From contig NZ_CP125380.1 of assembly GCF_034009455.1 (NCBI RefSeq), positions 4,663,501 to 4,727,500 on the forward strand: a stretch of 64,000 bases of DNA. The letters run 5' to 3'. The DNA comes from Pseudomonas sp. P5_109. Lineage in GTDB: Bacteria; Pseudomonadota; Gammaproteobacteria; Pseudomonadales; Pseudomonadaceae. How positions within the stretch are numbered: the stretch's first letter is position 1; each line of letters starts with the position of its first letter. A program made the position numbers and the translations under genes. Shown here one piece after another: positions 45,113 to 56,000 of this stretch. The notes beneath the pieces are model-generated. The model was given only the letters and a program-made list of their open reading frames with translations, ran no database searches and was not told the DNA's origin.

Positions 45113-45976
45113 CTACCTGACGGGCGCCAGCCCGAAAAACGCCTGGATCAAGCGCAAATCCCGTCGCCGCTCCATGCACCCGATCATGTGCCGGTTAAGC
45201 AACCCCTCGCCAATGATCGGCACCGCCGCCACTCGCGGGTCGTGGCTGACCTCCACCGAAGACACCACCCCAACCCCCAGTTCGGCGGCCACCGCCTCGG
45301 TCACCGCTTCGCGGCTGTCCAGTTCCAGCAACACCCGAGGATTGACCCTGGCCTGGGCGCAAGCCTCATCGAAGGTGCGCCGGGTAATCGAACTCGGTTC
45401 GCGCAGTACCATGATCACCTGATCCAGCTCCTTGAGCTGCACGCCTTTGGTCTTCTGCGCCCAAGGATGGCCCTCGGGCACCAGTGCGCAAATCCGTGAC
45501 TCGTTCAGCGCCTGCAGGTGCAAGCCCTTGCGCGGCTCGACCTCGGTCAGCACCGCCACATCGGCATGTTCGGACAGCAGCGCCGCCAGAGTTTCCTGGG
45601 CGTTACCCAGGCGCAGGTTCACCGTGATCCCCGGATAGCGCGCGCGCAGGCTGGCGAGCATCGGCATGACCATGTGCGGACCATCCGCCGCCACCTCCAG
45701 ACGCCCCGTCAGCAATTGCCGGTTGGCTTCGAGCATCACCTGCGCCTCTTCGGCCAGGCCGAACATCGCCCGGGTGATGGCCGCCAGCTTGGTGCCCTCC
45801 TCCGTCAGCTCCACTCGTCGGGCGGTGCGGCGCAGCAAGGTGATCTGGTAGTGCTCCTCCAGGGCCTTGATGTGCCCGGTAACCGCCGGTTGGCTGATGA
45901 ACAGCCGCGCCGCCGCCCGGGTAAAGCTGCCCTCCCGGGCCACGGCATCGAAGGCGCGCAGCTGAAACAGGTTCAT
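45113..45976 (-). CDS. LysR-family regulator (AepR-like, divergent from phnW)
   Basis: 287 residues: HTH (about 3-62; FQLRAFDAVAREGSFTRAAARLF) and an effector domain with ALVPEGHPWAQ and LDSREAVTEAVAAELGVGVVS. It is divergent from phnW across 109 bp; the LysR next to phnWX is known in several pseudomonads as the aminoethylphosphonate-responsive activator. The inducer is inferred to be aminoethylphosphonate. Confidence 0.93.
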   Translation of the reverse strand: MNLFQLRAFDAVAREGSFTRAAARLFISQPAVTGHIKALEEHYQITLLRRTARRVELTEEGTKLAAITRAMFGLAEEAQVMLEANRQLLTGRLEVAADGPHMVMPMLASLRARYPGITVNLRLGNAQETLAALLSEHADVAVLTEVEPRKGLHLQALNESRICALVPEGHPWAQKTKGVQLKELDQVIMVLREPSSITRRTFDEACAQARVNPRVLLELDSREAVTEAVAAELGVGVVSSVEVSHDPRVAAVPIIGEGLLNRHMIGCMERRRDLRLIQAFFGLAPVR

Positions 45977-46032
45977 GAATAACCCTCACTGATGGCTGGC
46001 ATAACAATAAACAATTTGATTGATAACACGGC

Positions 46033-46044
46033 AAATTGCAATTT
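46033..46044. promoter_or_regulatory. Palindrome in the LysR-phnW intergenic region
   Basis: AAATTGCAATTT, a perfect 12-bp palindrome 41 bp before phnW, with AT-rich flanks (aacaataaacaatttg). A candidate LysR site by position. Confidence 0.45.
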
Positions 46045-46085
46045 AAGCCCCGTAGCTTCATCCCATCGATTGCGAGGACACGAGA

Positions 46086-47195
46086 ATGAGTACTGCCGAA
46101 CCCATCCTGCTCACCCCCGGCCCATTGACCACTTCGGCCCGCACCCGTCAGGCGATGATGGTCGACTGGGGTTCATGGGATGACCGTTTCAATCAACTGA
46201 CCGCCAGCCTCTGCGAGCAACTGCTGGCGATCATCAACGGCGCCGCCACCCACCATTGCGTACCCCTGCAAGGCAGCGGCACCTTCGCGGTCGAGGCAGC
46301 GATCGGCACGCTAGTGCCTCGCGATGGCAAGGTTCTGGTACTGATCAACGGTGCCTACGGCAAGCGCCTGGCGAAAATCTGCGAAGTGCTGGGCCGCTCC
46401 TTCAGCACCTTCGAAACCGCCGAAGACGAACCGACCACCGCCGCCGACGTCGACCGTCTGCTGCGCGCCGACACCGGCATCACCCACATCGCCCTGATTC
46501 ACTGCGAAACCAGCACCGGCATCCTCAATCCGCTGCCGGAGATTGCCCAGGTCGTGGCGCAACACGGCAAGCGCCTGATCATCGACGCCATGAGCTCCTT
46601 CGGCGCGCTGCCGGTGGACGCGCAACAGGTGCCATTCGACGCCCTGATCGCTGCGTCGGGCAAATGCCTGGAAGGTGTTCCGGGCATGGGTTTTGTCTTC
46701 GCCCGCAAGGAATCCCTGGCCAGCGCCGCCGGTAATTCGCACTCGTTGGCGATGGACCTGCAGGACCAGCACGCCTACATGGCCAAGACCGGCCAGTGGC
46801 GCTTCACCCCGCCGACCCATGTGGTCGCCGCACTGCACGAAGCCCTGCTGCAATACAACGAAGAAGGTGGCTTGCCGGCGCGGCACGAACGCTACGCCGC
46901 CAACTGCCAGGCATTGATGGAAGAGATGGGCAAGCTGGGACTGCGCAGCTTCCTGCCGGCGGCTATCCAGGCGCCGATCATCGCCACCTTCCACGCCCCG
47001 AATGATCCGCGCTACCAGTTCAAGGAGTTCTACGAACGGGTCAAGGCCAAGGGCTACATCCTCTACCCCGGCAAACTGACCCAGGTCGAAACCTTCCGCG
47101 TCGGCTGCATCGGTCACGTCAACCCGGCGCAAATGCGCGAAGCGGTGGCAGCGATTGCTGAAGTGTTGCGCGAGATGGAAGTGCTCGAGATCTAA
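46086..47195 (+). CDS. phnW: 2-aminoethylphosphonate-pyruvate transaminase
   Basis: 369 residues, the normal family length. A PLP enzyme of fold type I (aspartate aminotransferase superfamily, class V) converting 2-aminoethylphosphonate and pyruvate to phosphonoacetaldehyde and alanine. The start [27 protein letters not shown], the PLP-aspartate region IIDAMSSFG and the PLP-lysine motif [15 protein letters not shown] are present. phnX follows, 152 bp away, with a REP pair between. Confidence 0.96.
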   Translation: MSTAEPILLTPGPLTTSARTRQAMMVDWGSWDDRFNQLTASLCEQLLAIINGAATHHCVPLQGSGTFAVEAAIGTLVPRDGKVLVLINGAYGKRLAKICEVLGRSFSTFETAEDEPTTAADVDRLLRADTGITHIALIHCETSTGILNPLPEIAQVVAQHGKRLIIDAMSSFGALPVDAQQVPFDALIAASGKCLEGVPGMGFVFARKESLASAAGNSHSLAMDLQDQHAYMAKTGQWRFTPPTHVVAALHEALLQYNEEGGLPARHERYAANCQALMEEMGKLGLRSFLPAAIQAPIIATFHAPNDPRYQFKEFYERVKAKGYILYPGKLTQVETFRVGCIGHVNPAQMREAVAAIAEVLREMEVLEI

Positions 47196-47212
47196 CCCAC
47201 ACCGCAATTCTC

Positions 47213-47302
47213 TGTGGGAGCGGGCTTGCTCGCGAAAGCGGCATATCAGTCGACATCATTGCTGAATGTCAGACCGTATTCGCGAGCAAGCCCGCTCCCA
47301 CA
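47213..47302. repeat. REP inverted pair (type A) inside phnWX
   Basis: Facing type A cores fill most of the gap between phnW and phnX, a second case of a REP inside an apparent operon. Confidence 0.9.
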
Positions 47303-47347
47303 AAAAAGCAACCCATCATTAGCCAGTTGCCACAGGACTTGATCACC

Positions 47348-48175
47348 ATGAACTACTCCAACCCAAGCAAACTGCAAGCCGCCATCCTCGACTGGGCCGG
47401 CACCGTGGTCGACTTCGGCTCCTTTGCCCCGACGCAGATTTTCGTCGAGGCGTTCGCCGAGTTCGACGTCCAGGTGTCCATCGAAGAAGCCCGAGGCCCG
47501 ATGGGCATGGGCAAGTGGGACCACATCCGCACCCTGTGCGATCTGCCGGAAGTTGCCGAGCGTTATCGCAAAGTGTTCGGCCGCACGCCGACCGACGATG
47601 ACGTGACCGCCATCTATCAGCGCTTCATGCCGCTGCAGATCGAAAAGATCGCCGAGCACTCGGCGCTGATTCCAGGTGCGCTGGAGACCATCGCCAACCT
47701 GCGCCAGCAAGGGATCAAGATCGGCTCCTGCTCCGGCTACCCGAAACAGGTCATGGACAAAGTGGTCGAACTGGCCGCGACCAACGGTTACGTGGCCGAT
47801 CACGTGGTCGCTACCGACGAAGTGCCGAATGGTCGCCCATGGCCTGCCCAGGCACTGGCCAACGTCATCGCCCTGGGCATCGACGATGTCGGCGCGTGCG
47901 TGAAGATCGATGACACCGTACCGGGCATCCTCGAAGGTCGCCGCGCCGGCATGTGGACCGTTGCGCTGATCTGCTCCGGTAACGCCCTGGGCCTGGACTA
48001 CGAAGGTTATCGCGCGCTGGGCAGCGACCAACTGGACAGCGAGCGCAAGCGCATCCACGCGATGTTCGACAGTTCGCGCCCGCACTACATGATCGACACC
48101 ATCACCGACCTGCCGGAAGTGATCGCCGACATCAACAAGCGCCTGGCCAACGGCGAAATGCCGCAATCGAGCTAA
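47348..48175 (+). CDS. phnX: Phosphonoacetaldehyde hydrolase
   Basis: 275 residues of the HAD superfamily. It cleaves the C-P bond of phosphonoacetaldehyde to acetaldehyde and phosphate. The nucleophile motif [13 protein letters not shown], the cap-domain lysine that forms the Schiff base (MGMGKWDHI), motif II SCSGYPK and the acidic motif KIDDTVPGI are all present. ATG 47348 (MNYSNPSK) is taken; an in-frame ATG at 47327 overlaps the poorly conserved leader. Confidence 0.96.
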   Translation: MNYSNPSKLQAAILDWAGTVVDFGSFAPTQIFVEAFAEFDVQVSIEEARGPMGMGKWDHIRTLCDLPEVAERYRKVFGRTPTDDDVTAIYQRFMPLQIEKIAEHSALIPGALETIANLRQQGIKIGSCSGYPKQVMDKVVELAATNGYVADHVVATDEVPNGRPWPAQALANVIALGIDDVGACVKIDDTVPGILEGRRAGMWTVALICSGNALGLDYEGYRALGSDQLDSERKRIHAMFDSSRPHYMIDTITDLPEVIADINKRLANGEMPQSS

Positions 48176-48187
48176 AAAACGCCCCCC

Positions 48188-48288
48188 TGTAGGAGCGAGC
48201 TTGCTCGCGATGAGCTCCAGGACACCGCTGGGTGTCAGGCTGCCGGCGTCATCGTTGACGACCATCGCGAGCAGGCTCGCTCCTACAG
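48188..48288. repeat. REP inverted pair (type B)
   Basis: Facing tgtaggagcgagcttgctcg-type cores follow phnX; the right arm has one change (gcaggctcgc). Confidence 0.87.
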
Positions 48289-48425
48289 GGGATTTTCTGT
48301 GTATTACCGAATCAGAGCATCCAGCGACCATTCGCCTCAGGCAAACCCGGTGAAACAGGATTACAGTTAAGGCACACCGTCGGACAAGAACGGTGGCTTT
48401 AAACCGGACCTCTGAGGAACACCGT

Positions 48426-48986
48426 ATGCCGTGGAAGAACTCTGCCTCGCGCTACAGCACCGTATCGATAACGCTGCATTGGTTGATGCTGGTCCTGCTG
48501 GCACTGGTTTACGCCTGTATCGAGTTTCGCGGGATGTTTCCCAAGGGCAGTGGCGGGCGCACGCTGATCGTCGAATCTCACTTCATGCTCGGCCTGACCG
48601 TATTCGTCCTGGTCTGGCTGCGCTTGTTCGCACGCAGTCTCGGCCCGGCGCCACAGGTCTTCCCGGCCTCGCCGCGATGGCAAACGACGCTGGCCAGGTT
48701 GATGCACTGGGCGCTGTACATTTTCATGATCGTAACGCCCATTCTCGGGTGGCTGGTCACCAGCGCCAAGGGCAATCAGGTGATGTTCTACGGTTTCGAC
48801 CTGCCGATGCCAATAGCGGAAAACAAGGAGCTGGGCAAACAACTCCAGGACTGGCACGAGCTCGGCGGCACTATCGGCTATTGGCTGATCGGCCTGCATG
48901 CAGTGGCCGCGCTGTATCACCATTACGTGGTGGGCGATAACACCTTGCTGCGGATGATGCCAAAAAGCGTAAACCGCGATACCTGA
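48426..48986 (+). CDS. Cytochrome b561
   Basis: 186 residues with four transmembrane helices and the expected histidines (STVSITLHWLMLVLLAL, LIVESHFMLGLTVFVL, LMHWALYIFMIVTPILGWL, LHAVAALYHHYVVGDN). A membrane di-heme electron carrier, possibly superoxide:ubiquinone oxidoreductase-like. Second b561-family gene in the window; this one stands alone. Start ATG 48426 with GAGGA upstream. Confidence 0.93.
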   Translation: MPWKNSASRYSTVSITLHWLMLVLLALVYACIEFRGMFPKGSGGRTLIVESHFMLGLTVFVLVWLRLFARSLGPAPQVFPASPRWQTTLARLMHWALYIFMIVTPILGWLVTSAKGNQVMFYGFDLPMPIAENKELGKQLQDWHELGGTIGYWLIGLHAVAALYHHYVVGDNTLLRMMPKSVNRDT

Positions 48987-49001
48987 GGCCACTGAATGCC
49001 A

Positions 49002-49028
49002 ATGTGGGGGCGGACTTGCTCCCACACT
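49002..49028. repeat. Degenerate REP-like hairpin
   Basis: aatgtgggggcggacttgctcccacactgg: a shortened type A element whose arms TGTGGG / CCCACA face each other directly, between convergent genes. Confidence 0.65.
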
Positions 49029-49043
49029 GGATCGCAGCGCCGC

Positions 49044-49970
49044 TCAGTTTTTTGAACTGAATCCCCGCCACCCCTGCAAGCCGCCGGTGTGAACGAAGAT
49101 CAGCCGCGTGCCACGGGCAAACTTTCCCGCCTCGAGTTGCTGCTTGAGTGCCAGCAGCGCTTTGCCGGTGTACAGCGGCTCCAGGGGAACGCCGCTGGCC
49201 TGCTCGGCCCTTTCAATGAAATCGAGCAGAAGCGGATCGACTTTGGCAAAACCGCCACGGCTGGCGTCGAACAGTTCATAAACCGGATCGGCGATAGCGG
49301 CCTGCTGCACGATACTCTCGACCTGCTGCGCCACCCCGTGATCGCCTGGCACCGCCAGGGCACCGTACACCGGATGATCCCCGGCCTCCGCAAGCACCAG
49401 GCCGGCCAGCGTCGTGCCGGTTCCGCAGGCCAGCCACCAGCCGTCGTAGTCGCTCCAGCCCAAGCCCTGCAATTGTGCGCAAACAGCGGCCCGCAACTGC
49501 ATGCAACCCAGGGCGCCAGGCAAACCTCCCCCCCCTTCAGGCACCGGATGCAACGTCGGGTAGCGTGTCTGCCAGGGTTGCCAGAAACCCGCTTCATGCC
49601 TTGCGCGATAACCGGCATAGCCCAGCCAGTGCAACTGCATGCCGAACGCCTGCAAGTCGTTGACCGTCGGGGTTTGCTGAGGATGGCCGCGCAACAGGCC
49701 GACAGTGGAAAAACCGAAACGCTTGCCCGCCGCTGCCAGCGCGTGAAGGTGATTGGAGTGCGCGCCACCCAGGCTGATGATGCCTTCGGCACCAGCGCGG
49801 TCGGCGATCCTCAGGTGTTCGATGAACTTGAACCATTTGTTGCCGCTGATCAGCGGGTCGATCTGGTCCAGGCGCAGGACCGCCAACTCGATGCCGGCGT
49901 GAGCGAGCCAGTCGAGGTGAAGGGGTTCGAGGGGGACTTGAGGAAGCCAGTTGTCAGGAGGAGAAAGCAT
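49044..49970 (-). CDS. D-cysteine desulfhydrase / ACC deaminase family PLP enzyme
   Basis: 308 residues of the tryptophan-synthase-beta (fold II) superfamily. The PLP-lysine motif is SGNKWFKF, followed by ISLGGAHSNHLHALAAAG, the phosphate-binding GTGTTLAGL and C-terminal FVHTGGLQGWRGF. Relatives deaminate D-cysteine or 1-aminocyclopropane-1-carboxylate; which one cannot be settled here. The family is typically annotated as putative 1-aminocyclopropane-1-carboxylate deaminase in pseudomonads. Confidence 0.88.
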   Translation of the reverse strand: MLSPPDNWLPQVPLEPLHLDWLAHAGIELAVLRLDQIDPLISGNKWFKFIEHLRIADRAGAEGIISLGGAHSNHLHALAAAGKRFGFSTVGLLRGHPQQTPTVNDLQAFGMQLHWLGYAGYRARHEAGFWQPWQTRYPTLHPVPEGGGGLPGALGCMQLRAAVCAQLQGLGWSDYDGWWLACGTGTTLAGLVLAEAGDHPVYGALAVPGDHGVAQQVESIVQQAAIADPVYELFDASRGGFAKVDPLLLDFIERAEQASGVPLEPLYTGKALLALKQQLEAGKFARGTRLIFVHTGGLQGWRGFSSKN

Positions 49971-50012
49971 GATGCCGGATCATTGGAGTGATCCGGCATC
50001 TTAGCAGCACCT

Positions 50013-50102
50013 TTGTGGCGAGGGGGCTTGCCCCCGTTCGGCTGCGAAGCAGTCGTATTAGGGCCGCTTCGCGTCCCAACGGGGGCAAGCCCCCTCGCCA
50101 CA
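50013..50102. repeat. REP-like inverted pair (type C)
   Basis: Facing tgtggcgagggggcttgccc cores between the desulfhydrase gene and fadH. Confidence 0.87.
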
Positions 50103-50130
50103 GGTTTTGTGAACAGCCTGATTACGTGAA

Positions 50131-52191
<2,061 letters not shown>

Positions 52192-52338
52192 TCACGGAAA
52201 GTGCAGGAGCTCTACGGCCCCCATCATTCATGTTCGACAGACTAAGAGCCGTGACGCCATGGCTCAATGACCGTAAATGACAACTTATTGATCAAAATGT
52301 GCAGCCCCTGACGGCATGTCCGCTATCTGCGGTCAAAC

Positions 52339-52914
52339 TCAAAAGCCGAAGTAGATAAATGCCGTAATGGCCGCCATACCCCACGCGACCAACGCCATGA
52401 CAGTTGAGTTTTGCGGTAACTGAAATTCGCTGGATTGCTGTAAATCGGGCTTCGAATGACCAGCCTGGTCATAGTAGCCATACCGGATTGCCCGGTAGGT
52501 ATATCCAAGACTGACCAACAAAAACAGAGTGATCAGGCCAAGCACAAGTCCACGCCTGATAGCCGGTTTAGCCAATGCTGCAAGGTGTTCCTGCTCGCAA
52601 GCAACGCTGTTGAGTTGCACGATGGTAATTCGTTGATAGTCGGTCGAAGACCGCTTATGCCCAATCTGGATCGCCGCCTGTTGTTCCAGATCCAGCGCCT
52701 GATACTTCCAAAGCGTCGACGATCCTTTTCGGCAGAAGGTAAACGCGGCAGGATTTGAAACGGAGATGATGCAAGCGTCGTTGATATCCAGTTTTTTCAG
52801 GGTTTCCTTGGCCGATCGGGTGAAGTCCAGATCGAACACCGAAGCAGCTCCGAGGGCAGAAGCCGTTACCGAAGCCAACAGGCTGATCAAGAGGCAGGTG
52901 GCTGAAATGTTCAC
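52339..52914 (-). CDS. Hypothetical membrane protein downstream of the peroxidase-RTX gene
   Basis: 191 residues, not recognised. A signal peptide or first helix (ISATCLLISLLASVTASALGAAS), an extracytoplasmic part of about 90 residues with three cysteines (DACIISVSN, FTFCRKGS, SVACEQEHL), then two helices (LVLGLITLFLLVSLGYTYRA and VMALVAWGMAAITAFIYFGF). GC content is lower than most neighbours. It lies 171 bp after the giant gene on the same strand, with a terminator between, so co-regulation is uncertain. Confidence 0.65.
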   Translation of the reverse strand: MNISATCLLISLLASVTASALGAASVFDLDFTRSAKETLKKLDINDACIISVSNPAAFTFCRKGSSTLWKYQALDLEQQAAIQIGHKRSSTDYQRITIVQLNSVACEQEHLAALAKPAIRRGLVLGLITLFLLVSLGYTYRAIRYGYYDQAGHSKPDLQQSSEFQLPQNSTVMALVAWGMAAITAFIYFGF

Positions 52915-53017
52915 GGCCGAATTCCCCCTTTTTCATTTTTTGATTTCGCAGCTCGGTTCCAGCCTGCTTTGTCGAGCTCCAGTACGCTGCTGGCACCCGG
53001 AAAACCAGGTGGAAGAA

Positions 53018-53046
53018 GAAAGGGAGGGCATCCATTGCCCTCCCTT
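53018..53046 (-). terminator. Terminator of the peroxidase-RTX gene
   Basis: Stem GGGAGGGCA / TGCCCTCCC with a short loop. Read on the minus strand it is followed by a pyrimidine-rich TTTCTTCTT tail, 40 bp after the stop of the giant gene. Confidence 0.78.
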
Positions 53047-53085
53047 CCGTGGTCCACGCTCCTTGCGACAGTGCCTGTCAGAACA

Positions 53086-56000
53086 TCAAGAGGCCAGAAT
53101 GAAGTCCGAGGCCGAGATGGTGTTCGGGTCGCCCACACCTACCAGGGTGATGGAACCGGCGCCGAAGTTCAGCAACAAATCCGCTCCCTGATCAACGATG
53201 TTGACACTCGTGTTGAATGTCGCTGCCGTGATGTTGAGCGCGGCAAAATTGAGCAAATCCTGTCCTCCAGCCGCGTTGGCATCAAAGTTGAGGATCCGAT
53301 CGTTGCCGAAGGCCAGTCCGAACACGAAGACATCGTCGCCACTGCCGGCATTCATCGTGTCGTTGCCGGCACCACCCGCAATACTGTCGTTGCCGGCACC
53401 GCCATCGATGATGTCGTTGCCTGCACCGCCCAGCATTGTGTCGTTACCGCCAGCGCCGTTGAGGTTGTCGTTACCCGCCCCACCGGTGATGACGTTGTTC
53501 GACGCGTTGCCGGTACCGCTGAAGTTGCCAACTCCGGTGTAGAGCAGATGCTCGGCATCGGCGCCCAGTGTGTAACTGGACAGCGAGGTCTGGATGGAGT
53601 CCTCACCGTTACCCGCCAACTCGATCACCCCGTCCGCGGCAGAATCGACGATGTAGGTATCATTGCCGACTCCGCCTTCCAGCCGGTCAGCCCCCGCACC
53701 GCCATTGATGACGTCGTTGCCGATGCCACCGAGCAATGTGTCGTTGCCATCACCACCGTTGAGGGTGTCATTACCCACCCCACCGGTCATGATGTTGTTC
53801 AACGCGTTGCCGGTACCGACGAAGTTGCCGGCTCCGAGGTAGAGCAGATGCTCGACATTGGTGCCTAGCGTGTAGCTGATCGTCGTCGTCTGTACGGAGT
53901 CCGCACCCTCACCTGTCACCTCGACCACCAAGTCTCCGCTCGAATCGACGCGGAAGGTGTCGTTGCCGACGCCACCGACCATCCGGTCATTGCCCGCACC
54001 GCCAGTGATGACGTCGTTGCCGGCGCCACCGAGCAAGGTGTCGTTACCGTCACCGCCGTTGAGGGTGTCATTACCCACCCCACCGGTCATGACGTTATTC
54101 AACGCGTTGCCGTTGCCGGTGAAGTTGCCGGTTCCGGTGTAGAGCAGGTTCTCGACATTGGCGCCCAGTGTGTAACTGGCCAGCGTCGTCTGCACGGAAT
54201 CGGAACCCTCACCCGCCGTCTCGACCACCAGGTCCCCGGTTGAATCGACGCGGAAGGTATCGTTGCCGGCTCCACCGACCATCGCGTCATTGCCCGCACC
54301 GCCGGTGAGGACGTCGTTGCCGGCGCCACCCATCAGTGTGTCATTGCCGTCACCGCCGTTGAGGGTGTCATTAGCCGCCCCACCAGTAATGACGTTGTTC
54401 AGCGCGTTGCCGTTACCGGTGAAGTTGGCGGCGCCGAGGTAGAGCAGGTGCTCCATATTGGCGCCCAGTGTGAAGCTGGCCAGCGTGGTCTGCACGGAAT
54501 CCGCACCCTCGCCGGTCAACTCGATCAGTACATCCCCGGCTGAGTCGACGCGGTAGGTGTCGTTACCGACTCCGCCCAGCATCTGGTCATTACCCGCACC
54601 GCCATTGAGGAAGTCATTGCCGTCCTCGCCATTGAGGAAGTCGTTGCCGTCTCCGCCACTGAGATTGTCGTCACCGATGCCACCAAACAACTGGTCGACA
54701 CCGCCCAGGCCAATGAGCGTATCGTTGCCGCCCAGGCCGAACAGCACATCGCTACCTGCGGTACCGACGAGGGTGTTCGCCAAAGCGTCACCCGTTTGCA
54801 CCGCACCCAGCAGCACGACCAGCGCCGTCGCCGCCGAGGTCACCGACTCCAGCGTGCCGAAGCCATCGGTGTAGCGCGCGATCACCCGGATTTGCTGGTT
54901 GATCTGCGCCGCGCCAGGCGTGAAGTTCACGCCCGTTGCGCCAGCGATATTGGTGAAGGTAGTCCCGGTACCTTGCTGCCATTGGTAGCTGAATGCGCCC
55001 ACGCCGTCCGGATCGACAATCGCGGCCGTCTGTGCGGTCAGCACCTGCCCTTGAGTCGGTGTGGTATCGCTGATCAGCAACGCACCTGTCGGTGCATCGT
55101 TGACGTTGACCACCGGCGCCGTGGCATCGGACGGCACGCTTTCAGCGACACCGAAGTCATCCACGTAACTGACCACCACGCGCACCTGGTTGCCGACCTG
55201 AGCCTGGCCAAGCGTAAGCGTGCTGCCGGTGGCACCGGCGATGTTGACGAAGGTAACCCCGTTGGTCACCTGCCACTGGAAGGTGAACTGCGGATTGCTG
55301 AGGCCATCGACGTCAATGATGGTCGACGGGTCGGCGGTCAGCACCTGGTTCTGTGTTGCAAGCCCGGTGACGGTTGGCCCTGCCGTCGGTGTGTTGTTCG
55401 CCGACGAGGAGACAAACTCCAGCGTGCCATTGCCATCCTGATACACCGCCCGAACACGGATGTTCAGACCGGCGACATCATCCGCCACCCGGTAGGTGGC
55501 GCCGATCGCCCGCGATACCTCGCCGGCGGCGACGAAGGTGATGTCTTCATAGACACCCGAGCCAGCAACGTTTTCGACTTGCCAGTAGTAAGACACGGGA
55601 CCGGTAACCGCACCGGTCGCATTGGTTGCACTCACGCTGTCCAGGTCGCGGATCGACTGACTGCTGACCCGCAGCAACTGACCGGCGACAGGCGTATCGT
55701 CACGCGCACCGGTAGTAGCGTCGAGAATTGCCAGACGCCCCACAGGTCCACTGTTCACAGCGGTGCCGACTCCGGTCGCCTGCGCCTGGTCAGAGAACTG
55801 CAGACGCTCGATGCCCGTCAGACGATCGACACCATCACGGCCCGCCACCAGGTCGGTCACGACGACGGCATTGCCGTCGAGCGTGACTGTGTACTCCGAC
55901 GCATTACCGGAATACACCGCGGTGTCGAAGTTGTCAGTGCCGGCCAGAATCTCCCGCACGACGACCAGTTGGCCCGGATTGTAGGTACCGTTGAGCATAA

